From the NCBI RefSeq assembly GCF_041381155.1, contig NC_091139.1, forward strand, positions 7,006,383-7,070,382: a DNA stretch of 64,000 nucleotides, in the 5' to 3' direction. The translations under genes were made by a program, and so were the position numbers. Below the pieces are notes generated by a model. It saw only the letters and a list, made by a program, of their open reading frames with translations, was not told where the DNA came from and made no database searches. Numbering within the stretch: position 1 is the stretch's first letter; each line of letters begins with the position of its first letter. The DNA comes from Argopecten irradians. Its lineage: Eukaryota > Mollusca > Bivalvia > Pectinida > Pectinidae. This document shows, piece by piece, positions 12,701-34,306 of the stretch.

Positions 12701-15700
12701 AGATGTATTTTATTCTGTTTAAAGTTCTGATATAACCTAAAGTGTTCCAAGGTATTATTAATATATCCTAAAGTATTCTAAGTCATTATCTATCCTAAAC
12801 TAGTCCAAGGTATTACATATCCTAAAGTGTTCAAAGTATTTTTTAACCTTTTTTATATTTCTTTTATTTATGACATTATATTAAACATATGCAATAAAGA
12901 AAGTGTCATAAACATTCATTCACACCTTCACTCTTAATTTGCTAAAGTATTCTAAGCTATTATACATCTAAGTCATTTATTCTCAAGTAAGATATATCCT
13001 AAAGTATTCTATTCTAAAAAGTATTACATACCCTAAAGTGTTCCAAGGTATTATAATATATCTAAGTTTAGTTTATATTCTAACCTCTAAGTATTACATA
13101 CCTAATGTTCCAAGATATTATATATATATCCTAAAGTGTTCTAAGGTATTATACATCCTAAAGTATACTTTAGTATTATATACCCTTAAGCGTTCCAAGG
13201 TATTGCATATTATCAAGTGTTCCAAGTTATATACCCCAAATGTTACATTTTATAGCTCACGTTTTCTTTAAGCTTAGGAACAAATGAAATACTATAGGTC
13301 ATGAACTCAATATACAAATATTTCCCCACGTTAAGATTGTAGTTATTATTAATAAACATCCTCCTCTTAAACCTCACGTTTTCCCCAACTGTATATTATT
13401 TCCAGCGCTGTGAAGAAAAAATGAGGTTTCCATCTACGTTAATTAACGGTTAGACATTAGCTTAACATTAACACATTCTCCTAAAATTATTATTATTAGT
13501 TTTATTATACATTATTAACTTATCATTACTTACAGAAGTTGAAGATACAACAGTACATCTGTATGTCATTGGTATCACCATTGGCTTCGTCGTCGTCTTC
13601 ATTGTCATCTTCGTCCTCATCACTTACTGCATGTGGCGACGACGATTCGTCTTCATCATGAAAATTGTGCATTACTTCCAACACTATGAAGAAAATGGTA
13701 AGTGATGTGCTGAAATTCCAACCGCTGTTCGCTTTTTTAAACAAAATGGGATAAAATCGACAGTATAAACATTATTTTTTCATATATTGATATTTATATA
13801 CAAACAAAACATAGAACATTTTGGAATTAGGAAACAAGTATTGATATGACACTATACGAAGATAATACAATGTATGTTACGCTATATTTGGAGTGTTATG
13901 TAATATGTAGGCAAAGTATTCATTTCAGTTTGATCGCACAGAAAAAGAGCCCCCCTTTAGAAAGAAGACCCTCTATAGAAAGAAGACCCCCTATTTTTAA
14001 AAAAGGAAGAAAAGAAAGAAAGAAACATTTTTGATTACCATATTACTCTTCCCCTGATCTAAATGATTACCATATTACTCTTCCCCTGATCTAAATGAAA
14101 ATAATATGATGAAAATTTCGAATTAACATTATCGCTGCCTAGCCACATTGCTATATATCCCTCTGTTAATTTGTTAACTTTGTGTATTTTTGTGGTTTGC
14201 AGATGGACAAGTCTTCGACGCTTTTATTTCCTACAAATCTTCAAAAGAAGATGAACATTTTGTTCTTACGAAGCTTTATCCAAAGCTCGAAATGGAAATG
14301 GGATTTAAAGTGTGTATGCATTTCCGAGACTTTACACCTGGTGAAGGTACGTATTTTAAATAGATGATAACGTAAGTGGAATCACTAACTCTTAGTGCTC
14401 AGCTATCCTAGGGTTCTGACAGCATCAACATCTTAGTTTCTCCACAGTATTTCATGATATACACATTGCTCGTGGCTTTCATGATATACACATTGCTCGT
14501 GGCTGCTGTAGGATTTCACATAGAAGATATCTAATTAATATAAATTCACATAAACATCAAGAAAACTTAATATCAATTTCAGATCGATTTCAAGTTAATT
14601 TGCATGTTATGTACTTATTAATTTGATTATAACAATTAGATATGTGACCTAGAATAAAACCAACATTGGTGTATTCGGGGTTCAAAAACATTGTAATTCT
14701 ATTGTCTACAATATAAAATACAAATGTATATTAGTTTCATTTTTGTTTTATTCATTAATTAGAAATTTCATAACATATTTTTTTAGCCTTCAAAGATGTG
14801 CTTATGTTTATGTCTTAACTAATGCATTTTTATATTTTACAGCTATAGCAAACAACATCATCTCGGCCATCGAGAGGAGTCGACGTACGATTATGATTCT
14901 TTCTCCGAACTACATCAACAGTGAATGGTGCCGGATGGAATATCAAAAGGCACAACACGAAATGTTAAAGATGCGACACAAAATTATACCAATCGTTCTG
15001 GAGGATGTGTCAAAGTGCAAGACAATGGACAAAAACCTTAAGACCATTCTGAGCACAGTAACGTACATAGAATGGCCGGGTGAAGAGGATTCTAAAAAGC
15101 TAGAGAAATTTTGGAAGAAGATTGAATTGTCATTACCAAAGAAACGTTCCTGTGACCAGTCCTCGTCCAGTAGTGTGGAATCAACGTCGACTAGCTCTTC
15201 AACGACATCTATTGACATTGATGATCCCATCAAGAGTTCTGAAGATCCCGATTCTGACACCAAACTCACTACAATATCAGATTCTGTTAACGAGAAGATG
15301 GGTCCCCATGTTTCGAAGAAATCCTCGAAACATGGTATTGGAACAGGAATACCAAAAAGTGAGACGCGTTTGAAGAAAATGAAAGATGTTTTGAAGTTGA
15401 AAATTAATAATAACAACAACCGTATTTTGTGTCGCGAAATGTCTGTGGATTCAAACATATCAACACCAGCCTCTGCTACTACATCGCCTGGTTTCTTTGG
15501 TGGGAAGGACTCCACACCATTGCTGTCTAGAAAGTTATTGAACTGTAAACAGCTGAATAACTGTGGCGCTAAGTCATCTACGTGGTCACATCGCAACCAT
15601 AACAGGGGACGAAGAAACTCTCAGACACAGTCTCAATCCTTCACAGAGAGGGACTATAATCGTCCTGGTTTGGATGTAGTTCCACAAACACCCGATAGTG

Positions 15701-16377
15701 CGGTTCCTTGTGACAAGGATTTGCCAGACGTGTGCCGCACAGGCGGGTATTATAACATTGTGTGTGGTGAGAAGAATAGTGACTGTACAACAGTGAATAA
15801 TTTGGCGGGTATCCCACAATGCCCTACTTGTGTTTTCTCTCAGGACGATGTGGATGTTAATTCTGTCATAAACTCCAGTATCATTGGTCAGGAACAGGGA
15901 CCACCTGAAAATAATTTAGGAACGTCATCTCAAATGAATATTAGTTTTAATCAGGTACAGCCAATGTACTCGACAAGTGTGTATAATTACGACAGTAACG
16001 GCGAAAGTGTTGACGTCACAAACAATTCAGTGACAACAAATATGACTGCGGAATGTGTTACGTGCGCACTAAGCTGTGACGTAGACAACACATCCCAGGA
16101 TAGAGGTGCCCAGTTTACGTCGGATTTAAACCCGACTTTGGAAGAACGGAGAAACAACAATAACATAATCAATGAATCGGATATAAAGATTTCCAACATA
16201 CAACCAAACGAAAATCCATTACTTAACATTACCAATCTCCCGAACGGTAGTCGTTATATACCAAACTTTTATGTCAATAATGCATTCGTTGAGAACGAGG
16301 ACAATAGACTGCGCACACCAATTCCACCATTACGCATTAAAAAGTTAATGCGGCAAAATTCTCAAGAAAATTTATAA
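8593..16377 (+). CDS. EGF-like / transmembrane / TIR receptor, 998 residues, four coding exons
   Basis: Exons 8593-9748, 13536-13697, 14203-14346 and 14843-16377 join in frame (2997 nt); all three introns are phase 1. A signal peptide covers residues 1-30. Cysteine-rich EGF-like modules lie at 51-88, 303-337 and 341-374, with a degenerate one at 264-282 and a Ser/Thr-rich, N-glycosylation-rich linker at 89-263. The helix at about 394-417 is followed by an Arg stop-transfer. The TIR domain (443-584) has box 1 FDAFISY, the BB loop RDFTPGE with Pro485, SEWC with Glu520, and box 3 FW at 577-578. It is closest in feel to TLR TIRs. The 410-residue tail is Asn/Ser/Thr-rich and ends in a basic patch. 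An in-frame TGA nine bases upstream and a good Kozak context (A at -3, G at +4) fix the start. A plasma-membrane immune or developmental receptor signalling through TIR adaptors is inferred. The ligand is unknown. Confidence 0.9.
9749..13535 (+). other. Intron 1 of the EGF-TIR gene
   Basis: 3.8 kb of AT-rich DNA with no further exon visible. It holds a degenerate tandem repeat at 12735-13250 and ends in 'cattacttacag'. Confidence 0.7.
12735..13250. repeat. Degenerate short tandem repeat in intron 1
   Basis: Many imperfect copies of a unit of about 25-30 bp, recognisable as 'tatcctaaagtgttccaag', interrupted between about 12840 and 12940. The apparent open frame at 13038-13271 is a by-product of this repeat. 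Confidence 0.75.
13536..13697 (+). CDS. EGF-TIR receptor, coding exon 2 (transmembrane helix)
   Basis: 162 bases, phase 1 at both ends, residues 386-439. It encodes the whole membrane-spanning helix (LYVIGITIGFVVV and on) followed by MWRRR. Acceptor 'cttacag' and donor ATG|GTAAGT are both strong. On the opposite strand a 72-codon open frame is a shadow. Confidence 0.9.
14033..14097. repeat. Direct duplication of about 32 bp
   Basis: Two near-identical copies of a unit beginning 'gattaccatattactctt' lie back to back in intron 2 of the EGF-TIR gene. Confidence 0.9.
14203..14346 (+). CDS. EGF-TIR receptor, coding exon 3 (TIR box 1 to BB loop)
   Basis: 144 bases, phase 1 at both ends, residues 440-487. 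It carries box 1 (FDAFISYK), the helix A region and the BB loop up to RDFTPGE. Acceptor 'gtttgcag' and donor GAAG|GTACGT. The next exon resumes exactly where TLR family alignments continue. Confidence 0.92.
14452..14507. repeat. Direct duplication of about 27 bp
   Basis: Two adjacent copies of a unit starting 'tttcatgatatacacatt' in intron 3. Confidence 0.9.
14843..16377 (+). CDS. EGF-TIR receptor, coding exon 4 (rest of TIR and long tail)
   Basis: Acceptor 'atattttacag' at 14842. It encodes residues 488-998: AIANNIISAIERSRRTIMIL, SPNYINSEWC and the FWKK box 3, then about 410 residues of low-complexity tail without a second domain. The tail has Ser runs near 590-605, Asn runs, a YYNIV tyrosine motif and a C-terminal basic patch (PPLRIKKLMRQ). 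The open frame extends upstream to 14743, but that part is intron. Confidence 0.92.
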
Positions 16378-18714
16378 CATTTATGAATTCGTGCTCATTG
16401 TTGTATATTGACTTCACCGCTTTGTAACCTTACAAAGGCTTTGGACAAGTTTCACATATGTTTACATATGTTTATGAAAGTATAAAATTATACAATGTAT
16501 AATACATATATGCGTGCGTATCAAAAGATCTAACTCATGAAAATGTATATCCTAAGAAATGAATAGATATATACCTCATTTATGTTTGTTTATTTCAGGT
16601 ATCTCCCATTACCCAATGTGATCCTCTATTACCGGACTATGAAAACAACATTTGCTCATGCTTTAAATCGAATATCAGATTTCAGTCCCTTTTACCTTCT
16701 CATAACGAGTGCTATGTACAGTACCACCATTAGTAATATGCGAATAAGTTTGCAAAAGGTTTGGAAATAATACATTATTTTCCTTTAGAAAAATTGAAAA
16801 TTATGATTCTGTATATGATTTATTCTAAAGCATATATCTGCAGACTTGGTTCTGTGATGTCAAAGTAAGATTTGATATCATACATTTTTTCTCCTTTTTG
16901 TTTGTATAATCAAATGATTAAGTGCTATACAAAGGATACTATATAATGTTTGCCTTTATTTTTAAAAAAAAATATAATAATACTATTAAATGATGGTTTT
17001 TATAACCATTACTAAAAATATCAACCTTAACCGATATCTTTTTCTCAGGTGAATAAAACAGTGTATTGACCTCATCCAGGTTACTGTGTTTATTATGTCA
17101 AGTACGACCTTTTGGTATATTAATGTGATAGGGTGTTTACACATAGAAACGCAGCTACTGGTATTTTAGTATCACATCGGGCATCAATTTTATAATAATC
17201 ACATCGGAAATAACAAAAATATATTATACAATATTAAACCAGAAGTTTGTACAGTCCAAATTCATTTTCAATGTGTTATTTTTTTCTTTCTATAAACATT
17301 TGAGTTAAGCTCTTTCAGACATAGGGTATTTCAAATTGGAATTCCCAGTTAATCGTTAAATAACTAAAATTTGCTTGTAACGAGTATTTTCGTTGGCTTA
17401 AAAATTTACTTTATCAGCTCATAAAAAAAATATGGCGTCGCATATATATAATGTGGTTTATGTATTATCGTCAGTTAATCACCGTCTTGTCCTTATGTAA
17501 AGTGAAAGTAAAAACGCCTTTAGCGGAAGGAAAACATAAAAATATAAGAAGCGCTAACAATACAACAATGTCGACGCTAGGTTCAACATAACGTATTCAG
17601 TGCAGAATCTAGTATGACGATTATAATGCCGTTTACACATAAATGTCGCCGGCGAGGCCTGGACATGCTGTCGTCCGTGAAAAGGCATGGAGACATTAGA
17701 GTTGCTGACTCATGTTGTTTAAAGCTGTCGTTACGTAAAAAACGTGAGAGGCAAAACATTAAAATAATGGCGTGGAATTGCTTTGTTATGTTTGCTAACA
17801 TTCTGACGATTGTTTTTGTACAGGCCATGAAGTGCTAAATCAAATTATCTAATTATTCTATCATTTGTATCTTAGAAGGGATGAATATTTAAAACTTAAA
17901 ACATTGTTTTCCCATCCCATTTATTTATAAAGTAAATATATTCATGTTGTTGAATAATGAATAGATATTGTTTATACTATCTTAACCAACATAATCTTAG
18001 TCGAAATGAACCCTTTCAAACTTTCCTGCACACAAATAAGTAATTCGTTTTCCTTCACCTCATTTGAACACTTTTGAGATGAATTTAATGCCTGGGAGGT
18101 CATTGCCACATTGGAAGAATAATTCAAAGCAAAAAAACAAATCTTGTACGACCTTAAATGACATTGAATGGAAGTAAAACAGTAACACACCCATCCATTC
18201 TCCAGGCACGTAAGGATTACTTTTGATTTACCTGTATATTTGTTCTATCAACACTAATTTTAATGATCAGACTCAAAACAACAAACCACGCCTTATTTGA
18301 GTATTTGTTGGCATCTGTACATTTGTAATGTATTCAGGCGTCTTACTAATCGTACTGAATACTGATGTATGTGAGTGAGTGAATGCGCATCGCCTTAACA
18401 TTTTATCATACCTTGAAGTTAACTTGTGTATATACATGTATTACATATTGTTACTTTATATAATGAATTATAATAAAGTGTCTTCAAAACTGATTCATTG
18501 TTTAAAGCCATTCTTGGGTTTTTTAATTATGCCAATCAAACGAAATTTAATTTAAATCTGTCACAAGAAAGGGAACTTCAAGTGAGAGGCAGACAAACAT
18601 ATATATTTGATTACTATGACGTCATCCAAGACCTGTCACGTGACATATGTCCGAGCAGGTACCGTAATTAAAGTTGTACCGGTAAGAACTGTAATTATTT
18701 TTTATCAAGCCCAG
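16378..18714. other. 3' flank of the EGF-TIR gene, no gene seen
   Basis: Probable 3' UTR at first. An AATAAA lies near 17052 and another in the 'ataataaagtg' near 18472; which is used cannot be told. The open frames at 16582 and 17583-17838 have no recognisable features. Confidence 0.4.
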
Positions 18715-18912
18715 GTAAGATGTCATCATGGGATATTTATTCACGCTAGTGAAACAAATCAGGGCGACTATTTAGCAATACACAATACCCCATGCGTAGC
18801 ATTTGTCTGCCTGACTGCGTGGGGCTCGAAGGCATACTCGTTATACATAAATCAACTACAAAAACGGCATATATCAACCGAATCTGACATAGTTTTCAGT
18901 ACTTCTTTAAAA
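18715..18912 (+). CDS. Orphan exon-like open segment, possible OTU/tegument-like peptidase piece
   Basis: An open frame of 66 codons lies between an acceptor-like 'tcaagcccag' and a donor-like AAAA|GTATGC, both in phase 0. The peptide contains HASETNQGDY, then TPCVAF and a late ESDIVFS block. The order QGD, then a Cys six or seven residues on, then an aspartate-bearing strand recalls OTU-like or herpes-tegument-like cysteine peptidase modules found in animal genes and mobile elements. This is pattern memory only. No partner exon is seen on either side, so it may be a stray duplicate or chance. Confidence 0.25.
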
Positions 18913-19766
18913 GTATGCTTGTTATTCTGACACATATAAATATTAAACATTTATATATATGTTAATATCAAATTTGAAAAAAAAAATATTCTGAATTCAT
19001 CAAATATGCCTATTAGAACAAGATAGACTTTTTTACGTTTTTTTTTGTATTAATTTCCCACACAAGTGTCGACACTGGGTTTATTTTATGACGTCAAACA
19101 TTCTAAGCTTCCCTAATATAAAGGTTTTCCCTTTGGCGATTAAGATGAATCAGATAGAAAGAAATACAGCCTTAAACTGACCACAGCCAACATATGATAT
19201 TAATTCAACTAATTTATAACGTACATTTACTACTAGCCTCGTCACCTAACAATACTTTACCAACCCTGAGGGCATATAACTTTGTATAACCGCTCTTACC
19301 TGACATAAATCACGTACGCAAATGAAAAACTGGAGTAACACATAAAACAAGTCTTACTGTTCTTGTAAAAATAGTTACAAAATTTTTGGAAAAATAGTTA
19401 CAAAATTTTGGACCCCCCCCCCAGTGGTATTAGTATAGCTTAAAACGTTACAATTATATAAGTAGTTCATTAACTTATCATGTCCAGTGCTATGTAAAGT
19501 TAGTTTTGTATTTTTAAAACAATACTGAATTGTGAGTATTCTATTATGTATACTGATATTAATGGAATCAGTGGATTAATGAAAAATAAAACGTACACCT
19601 CAATGAAGTTTTACAACCAGCCACTAAATCTTTCTATATAAACTATTCTCTTTATGCAAACGTTGAATGTCAATTAAATAAGCTTTCGCGAATTTACCTT
19701 GATCGCGAAATTCGCGAAAATAAATCGCACACGCAAGAAAGTCGGTAAAGATTAAAGCGATCTCAT

Positions 19767-19854
19767 TCTGATTTATCAGAGTTATTTCCCTTCGTTTTAC
19801 TCCGGGAGTAATGACGGAGTAAATCGAAGGGAAGTACCTCTAATAGATCAGAAA
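19767..19854. repeat. Foldback repeat
   Basis: The arms 'ctgatttatcagagttatt' and its partner ending 'ctaatagatcag' enclose a second pairing of 'cccttcgttttactccg' with 'cggagtaaatcgaaggg', making a hairpin of about 88 bases. Just upstream, 19680-19730 has a 'tcgcgaatttaccttgatcg' block with its own inverted symmetry. Confidence 0.85.
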
Positions 19855-21307
19855 TGGAAATTTGTCAGTTTGCCATGCAAAATTTTCTGTTTGATTTATT
19901 TACGTGTATTTTATATTCATGGAATGCCATTAACATCTTGTGAACCATATACGACAAAAATCATTACATGTTTACGAAAATCTTAAATGTCATAAAAAAT
20001 GTTCGTGCTGTGCTTGAAGGGAAAACGTATTTTATTTTCTAATAGTATTTAAAATATGTAAACAGTAACTGCACATTTAGTTTGAATTGAAGTTGCGACG
20101 TATGGTGGTATTTGTTCTTGTTTTTAATTCTGGGGTTTATCAAAAGGTGATAAGGTGATATATTCTATTGTTCAAATAAATTATATAACTGTTTTTTAAC
20201 GACAGTATGACTCACAAATACAAATAATATTTACACACAAAGTGGCAGGTAACGATTGTTATATTAAGAAATACAATACATTGTATTCTATTTTAGGGAA
20301 ACGAAACATTAGGCTTATATCTGATATATAATGATATACATTTGTAATTATAAAAACAATGCTTTTAAAATGTTATAAGCATAGCTTATGTAAATGTATA
20401 TATATATATTTATGCATGAAGACACAATACATATAGATATGCAAATTAGGAGCCATTCATCAATGTTACTTTCGTGTTGAATAAACGTACCACCTGCATG
20501 AGGCTTCAACTTATTGAAACATATAGATGCTATTTGTCAGAACTGAACAGCAAAGGTGACTTTGAGTCAGTTGAAATTACGAAATTGTCTCAATTTAAAG
20601 GATTTTTGTGAATATTTATTTGATATGCTGCTAGACATATTTAATACAGTATATATTCTTTGAAATATTTTATGGAATTTTAATTGGAATTGCATTCTAA
20701 ACAATTCATAAGGCGTCGTCAAGAGTAATCATCATATTATGCATTTCAATGATCAATCGACTGGGCATTCAGATATAACAGTTAATTGTTCATTTATTCA
20801 AATCAGCTTCCCTTTAACAAGAAAAAGTGTCCATGCTGATACATTCCCGGTCTTCATGTAATCTAATTATATTTCACTTTGTAAAAAAACTTTATAGTCG
20901 AAAGGCGAGAATTTCGCTTGCTAAGTCTTTCACTGATACATTTTAACAATTCGACCAATTCGACGTTCATTTCAGAAGGTTTTAACTCAAGGTTATTCTG
21001 ACGTTGATGGGAGCGTTAACAAATATCAATACGTTTCCAATATATTACACGAATAACCGGTATTATCAGCGGTGTTGGTATATGGCATTTAATCACGTTT
21101 TATTCTTGTAGTTTATGGTAAGGTTTAAGACAAAATGCTTACAACGAAGGCCAAATCATCAATATATTTCGAAATGAAAATGGTCGGTATCCATGCTTGT
21201 TCACTCAAAACCTTCAGATACATTTATGTCTATATTGACCTCAACATTGTAAATTACAGTATATATCCTCAGAAATCCAATATGATTTTATGTGTGTTTA
21301 TGACGTA

Positions 21308-21520
21308 AAGAAGCGTTTTAGGCTCACATAGGAAAATATTTTTTCTGTAGAACGAAAATGTTTCATTTGGCGGCCGCAAAATAATTAAATGGCGGTCGCC
21401 ACTTAATTTATCTGTCGGCCGCCAAATAATCAAATGGCGGCCGCCATATAAAATACATCTTTCTCCCAGAAATTTGATTAAATTTATTTATTTTCTTATG
21501 TGAGTCTTATACGCTTCTGT
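21308..21520. mobile_element. Foldback MITE with a GC-rich core
   Basis: Outer arms 'agaagcgttttaggctcaca' and, inverted, 'tgtgagtcttatacgcttct' enclose four palindromic GC-rich blocks: ggcggccgc, tggcggtcgcca, cggccg and ggcggccgcc. The core is strikingly GC-rich inside AT-rich DNA. No coding capacity. Confidence 0.8.
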
Positions 21521-22384
21521 AACAATCAAATGCAATAAAAAATGCAAACACATCTTTTTACCAGGATAAATATGAAATCTGGATTTCACAAGAAATGGTT
21601 ACATTATACATTCGATCATTTTTGTATGAACCTACACGACCTGTATTCTACATACGCACATTTCCTATGTGTTATCCATATCACTAAAATTAAATTCATC
21701 TTTTGAACGATGTAATAATATACAAAATGTACATTAAAAGGTATGTCTAAACACTATAACACTATAACACGAACGATAAAGTATATTGTATTCATTGTAT
21801 TCGCATATTCATATAAAAGACTGTCGCTTGTAAAGGCTTTAAAGCTAAGTCTAAAAAAGAATGACTACGCATACGGTTTTCATTTAATACGGAGATAAAA
21901 ATAAAATAAAAGTTACTGTTAAAACATTAAAATATTGCCAGATATCGAATCTGGAAATCATAATCGCAATAGCAAAAGTTAAACATACGTTTAGCATAAT
22001 AAATAATGAATATATTATCAAGTGCTTTTATTTTGAAGCGATATTACATTTTAGAAAGTTGATCATGTGTTTAGCATATATTACAAACAACAAATAGATA
22101 ATATCCACGAAAAATAATAGTAAACAATTGATATATTGTCGAATGTTTAACTTTTTTTCGAAAAATTGATGATCAATGAATAATTTAAATATCATAAATA
22201 GTGACATAAAAATAGTTCATTCTTGAACTTAAGAAAAACACATGAGAGAAATATAACAAAGTCATGAAGGAACTGCAGTCATTAACAGCTGTGATTTCCA
22301 TTCAAATATTTTATAATGATAAGGAATTTCAGTTTCAAATATAAAATTTTCTATCAAAGTCAAAAAGAAGATCATCAACTGAAT

Positions 22385-32055
<9,671 letters not shown>

Positions 32056-33013
32056 GTCTGTTGTTCTGTTGCAGCTGCTGAATCGACTATGTATGATAAA
32101 GTGTACTGCCCCAACCTACGCACTGCTTCAACATATTCATACATACAACGAAAGAAAATAGTTCTGCATGCCGTGCCGCAATCGATTCTGTTTTGTCTTT
32201 AAGACGCAGTTAGATTTAATATAGCTTACATAGAAATAATTAGAATGCCATCTTTAAGAAAACCTCAGAAAGAAGTTCAACATTAAAGTAAATATTTTCT
32301 TGCACTAAACATTGGAATTCATTTGTCATTTGAAATTCATTAAGGAACGCTTGTTTGACCAGTTGCAACTTTACAAAAGCATACAAATCCTTTTTGACCT
32401 TGCCATGTAAATGGCGGTTGCGGTTGATGCATAGACACTTTTCATCAATTAAGTTATGTTCAAGTACATCTTAGAAGTGATGTATAGGCATACAAAAAAC
32501 ACTATTTTAATAGGCTCGAAAACCTTAAACCTTATGACTATATAGAAAAGCTACAACATACAAATATTTATTTGATTTCTTTTTCATATATTAAATAAAT
32601 TATATTGCGTGATAAATACCATAAAAGCGGAAATATTCGCGAAGTGGAATTTTTCGCTCCCTATTTTTAATGTAATTTCCGTAAATATACGCATACACCA
32701 AAATAACAACAAGTCGAAATCTTGATAACAAATACAAATGTACTAATACTATACATGTAGGTATATGCAAAGCGCGAAAATTACCACACCAGGAACGGTT
32801 TGAATCCTGCCTTAGCGAAAATATCCACACGCGAATAATATCCGTGTTTACAGTAACAGGAATCCGTTTTGATTGATTGAGATTGATAGTGCTGCTGAAA
32901 ATGCAGTAGAAATCATTTCAGGACGTCCATCTTCGACAAACTCCGATGTGGCCATCTGTACCATAAATAGGACCTTGTATTCCTATTTCGAGTGTTGTAT
33001 TATTACTGCGGAT
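32056..33013. other. 5' flank of beta-tubulin
   Basis: Contains the presumed promoter and 5' UTR of the minus-strand tubulin gene. The open frame 32873-33208 overlaps the foldback MITE below and is not taken as a gene. Confidence 0.35.
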
Positions 33014-33362
33014 GGTCTATACATCCTCGATATTCCTATTCCAGCGATTACTATCACTGTCGTTCAGTCCACATTTGGATTATATGACATCGGGAAACTG
33101 AAGAAATTTCAGGAGGAAAAACTGATCAATCACATGCCTACAGATTTTTTAATTTTAAAGATTCACAGAGAACGACACTTAACTTTAAAGCCATACGTTG
33201 TATCGTAATTTGCTTCTTTTGATATTCATGAAAGGACCAAACTACTGGTCTCATATGTTGTTACACACAGAACCTTCAGATTCGTTATGACATTATCCAG
33301 GGGTGGATATTACGACCATGATAGTAACCCCTGGAATACATGTATCGAGGATATGGTCTATT
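33014..33362 (+). mobile_element. Foldback MITE family B, copy 1
   Basis: The ends are inverted copies of one another over about 60 bases: left 'ctatacatcctcgatattcc' with 'ttactatcactgtcgtt', right the complement of 'ggtggatattacgaccatg' with 'atgtatcgaggatatgg'. The centre, with 'actgatcaatcacatgcc', matches 55330-55645 inverted. A plus-strand open frame crosses it but follows the repeat. Confidence 0.8.
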
Positions 33363-33642
33363 AAACGGAGGTAATATAGTTGTGACTAACTTTAGTTGGT
33401 AAATGATTGGTGGCAAGGGGTGACAGTTCTTCTTAGCAATACTTTGGAAGGGATACACTGGGAGGGAGTAAACTGAAAAGAGTGAAACTACCTAAACCAT
33501 ACAATTTACAATCAATACTATGAAAGTGTCTGATGGTCAAGAAAGTTTCAGCTGTGTTGACTGTGTAATGTGTATGATGTACCAAGACTGAGTATGGACA
33601 AAATAGTAATAGTTTCAGAACATGATATATATTTACCATAGA

Positions 33643-33648
<6 letters not shown>

Positions 33649-33679
<31 letters not shown>
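33649..33679. repeat. Poly(A) run
   Basis: About 29 adenines in a row, with no recognisable retrotransposon attached directly upstream. Confidence 0.95.
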
Positions 33680-33680
<1 letters not shown>

Positions 33681-34122
33681 CATGTATCAATAATACAACT
33701 GTATTACCAACAATACACAACCATCAGACTTAATTTAAATTTCTCTAGCATGAAATTTAATTCGGAATTCTCAAGCATAATATTTCAGTACATATATTTT
33801 ATTGTATTTTATTTCTATGTTACCATCATAAAAAACATTTGTTTTAAGCGACATTTGCTTATTAAAATCATACGCTATCAATATTTGACATTATGAACAA
33901 AAAAGGTTATAAAGAAAATCGTAAAAGACAAATGATATACCATCCAGGATATACTAGTTCGCATTCTCAGATCAAGCCTTCATACAGTGAAATAAATATG
34001 TCACATGAACGTTACAGAAACTTAAAACAAATGTTCAGCGTGCATTTGTAACAGACACATTTTTCACTTTCAACGTAAACAAAAATAGATGTATATATAG
34101 TAGATTTTTGACCTTCATTCAT

Positions 34123-34306
34123 TTAATAAAGTTGATACATGCGCTTTCTACCTTTGGAGACAAGGTTTTTGTTGTACTGACAACTAAATAATGATGTCAT
34201 CTTCCTAAAAACTGTCTCCATTAGTTCCGAGACGATGTTCACCGGCGCTTCTGAGCATTTTTGTTTGATAGCATCATGCATACAGTGTCGACTCCGCCCC
34301 ATAACG
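34123..34306 (-). CDS. Secreted protein exon 5
   Basis: Acceptor CGTTTTACAG; encodes SVMGRSRHCMHDAIKQKC and the final helix with Cys193, ending in a basic KGRKRMYQLY and TAA. Confidence 0.7.

Larger units (their letters stand above)
18913..22384. other. Intergenic, with foldback repeats
   Basis: Holds a 19-bp direct duplication and a run of C near 19370-19420, a foldback at 19680-19860 and a second at 21308-21520. AATAAA motifs for the minus-strand tubulin gene lie at 22384-22389 (overlapping its stop codon) and 22027-22032. Confidence 0.4.

Noticed and set aside
14743-14842. Start of the TIR/tail protein at 14743
   Set aside because: This part reads as hydrophobic intron sequence, and a strong acceptor at 14842 continues exactly from the BB loop in exon 3.
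14943-15596. 217-codon minus-strand frame
   Set aside because: It is the shadow of the TIR exon on the other strand, whose protein is clearly conserved.
32873-33208. 111-codon plus-strand frame
   Set aside because: Most of it lies inside foldback MITE family B, and the 55.3-kb copy matches at DNA level without an equivalent frame.
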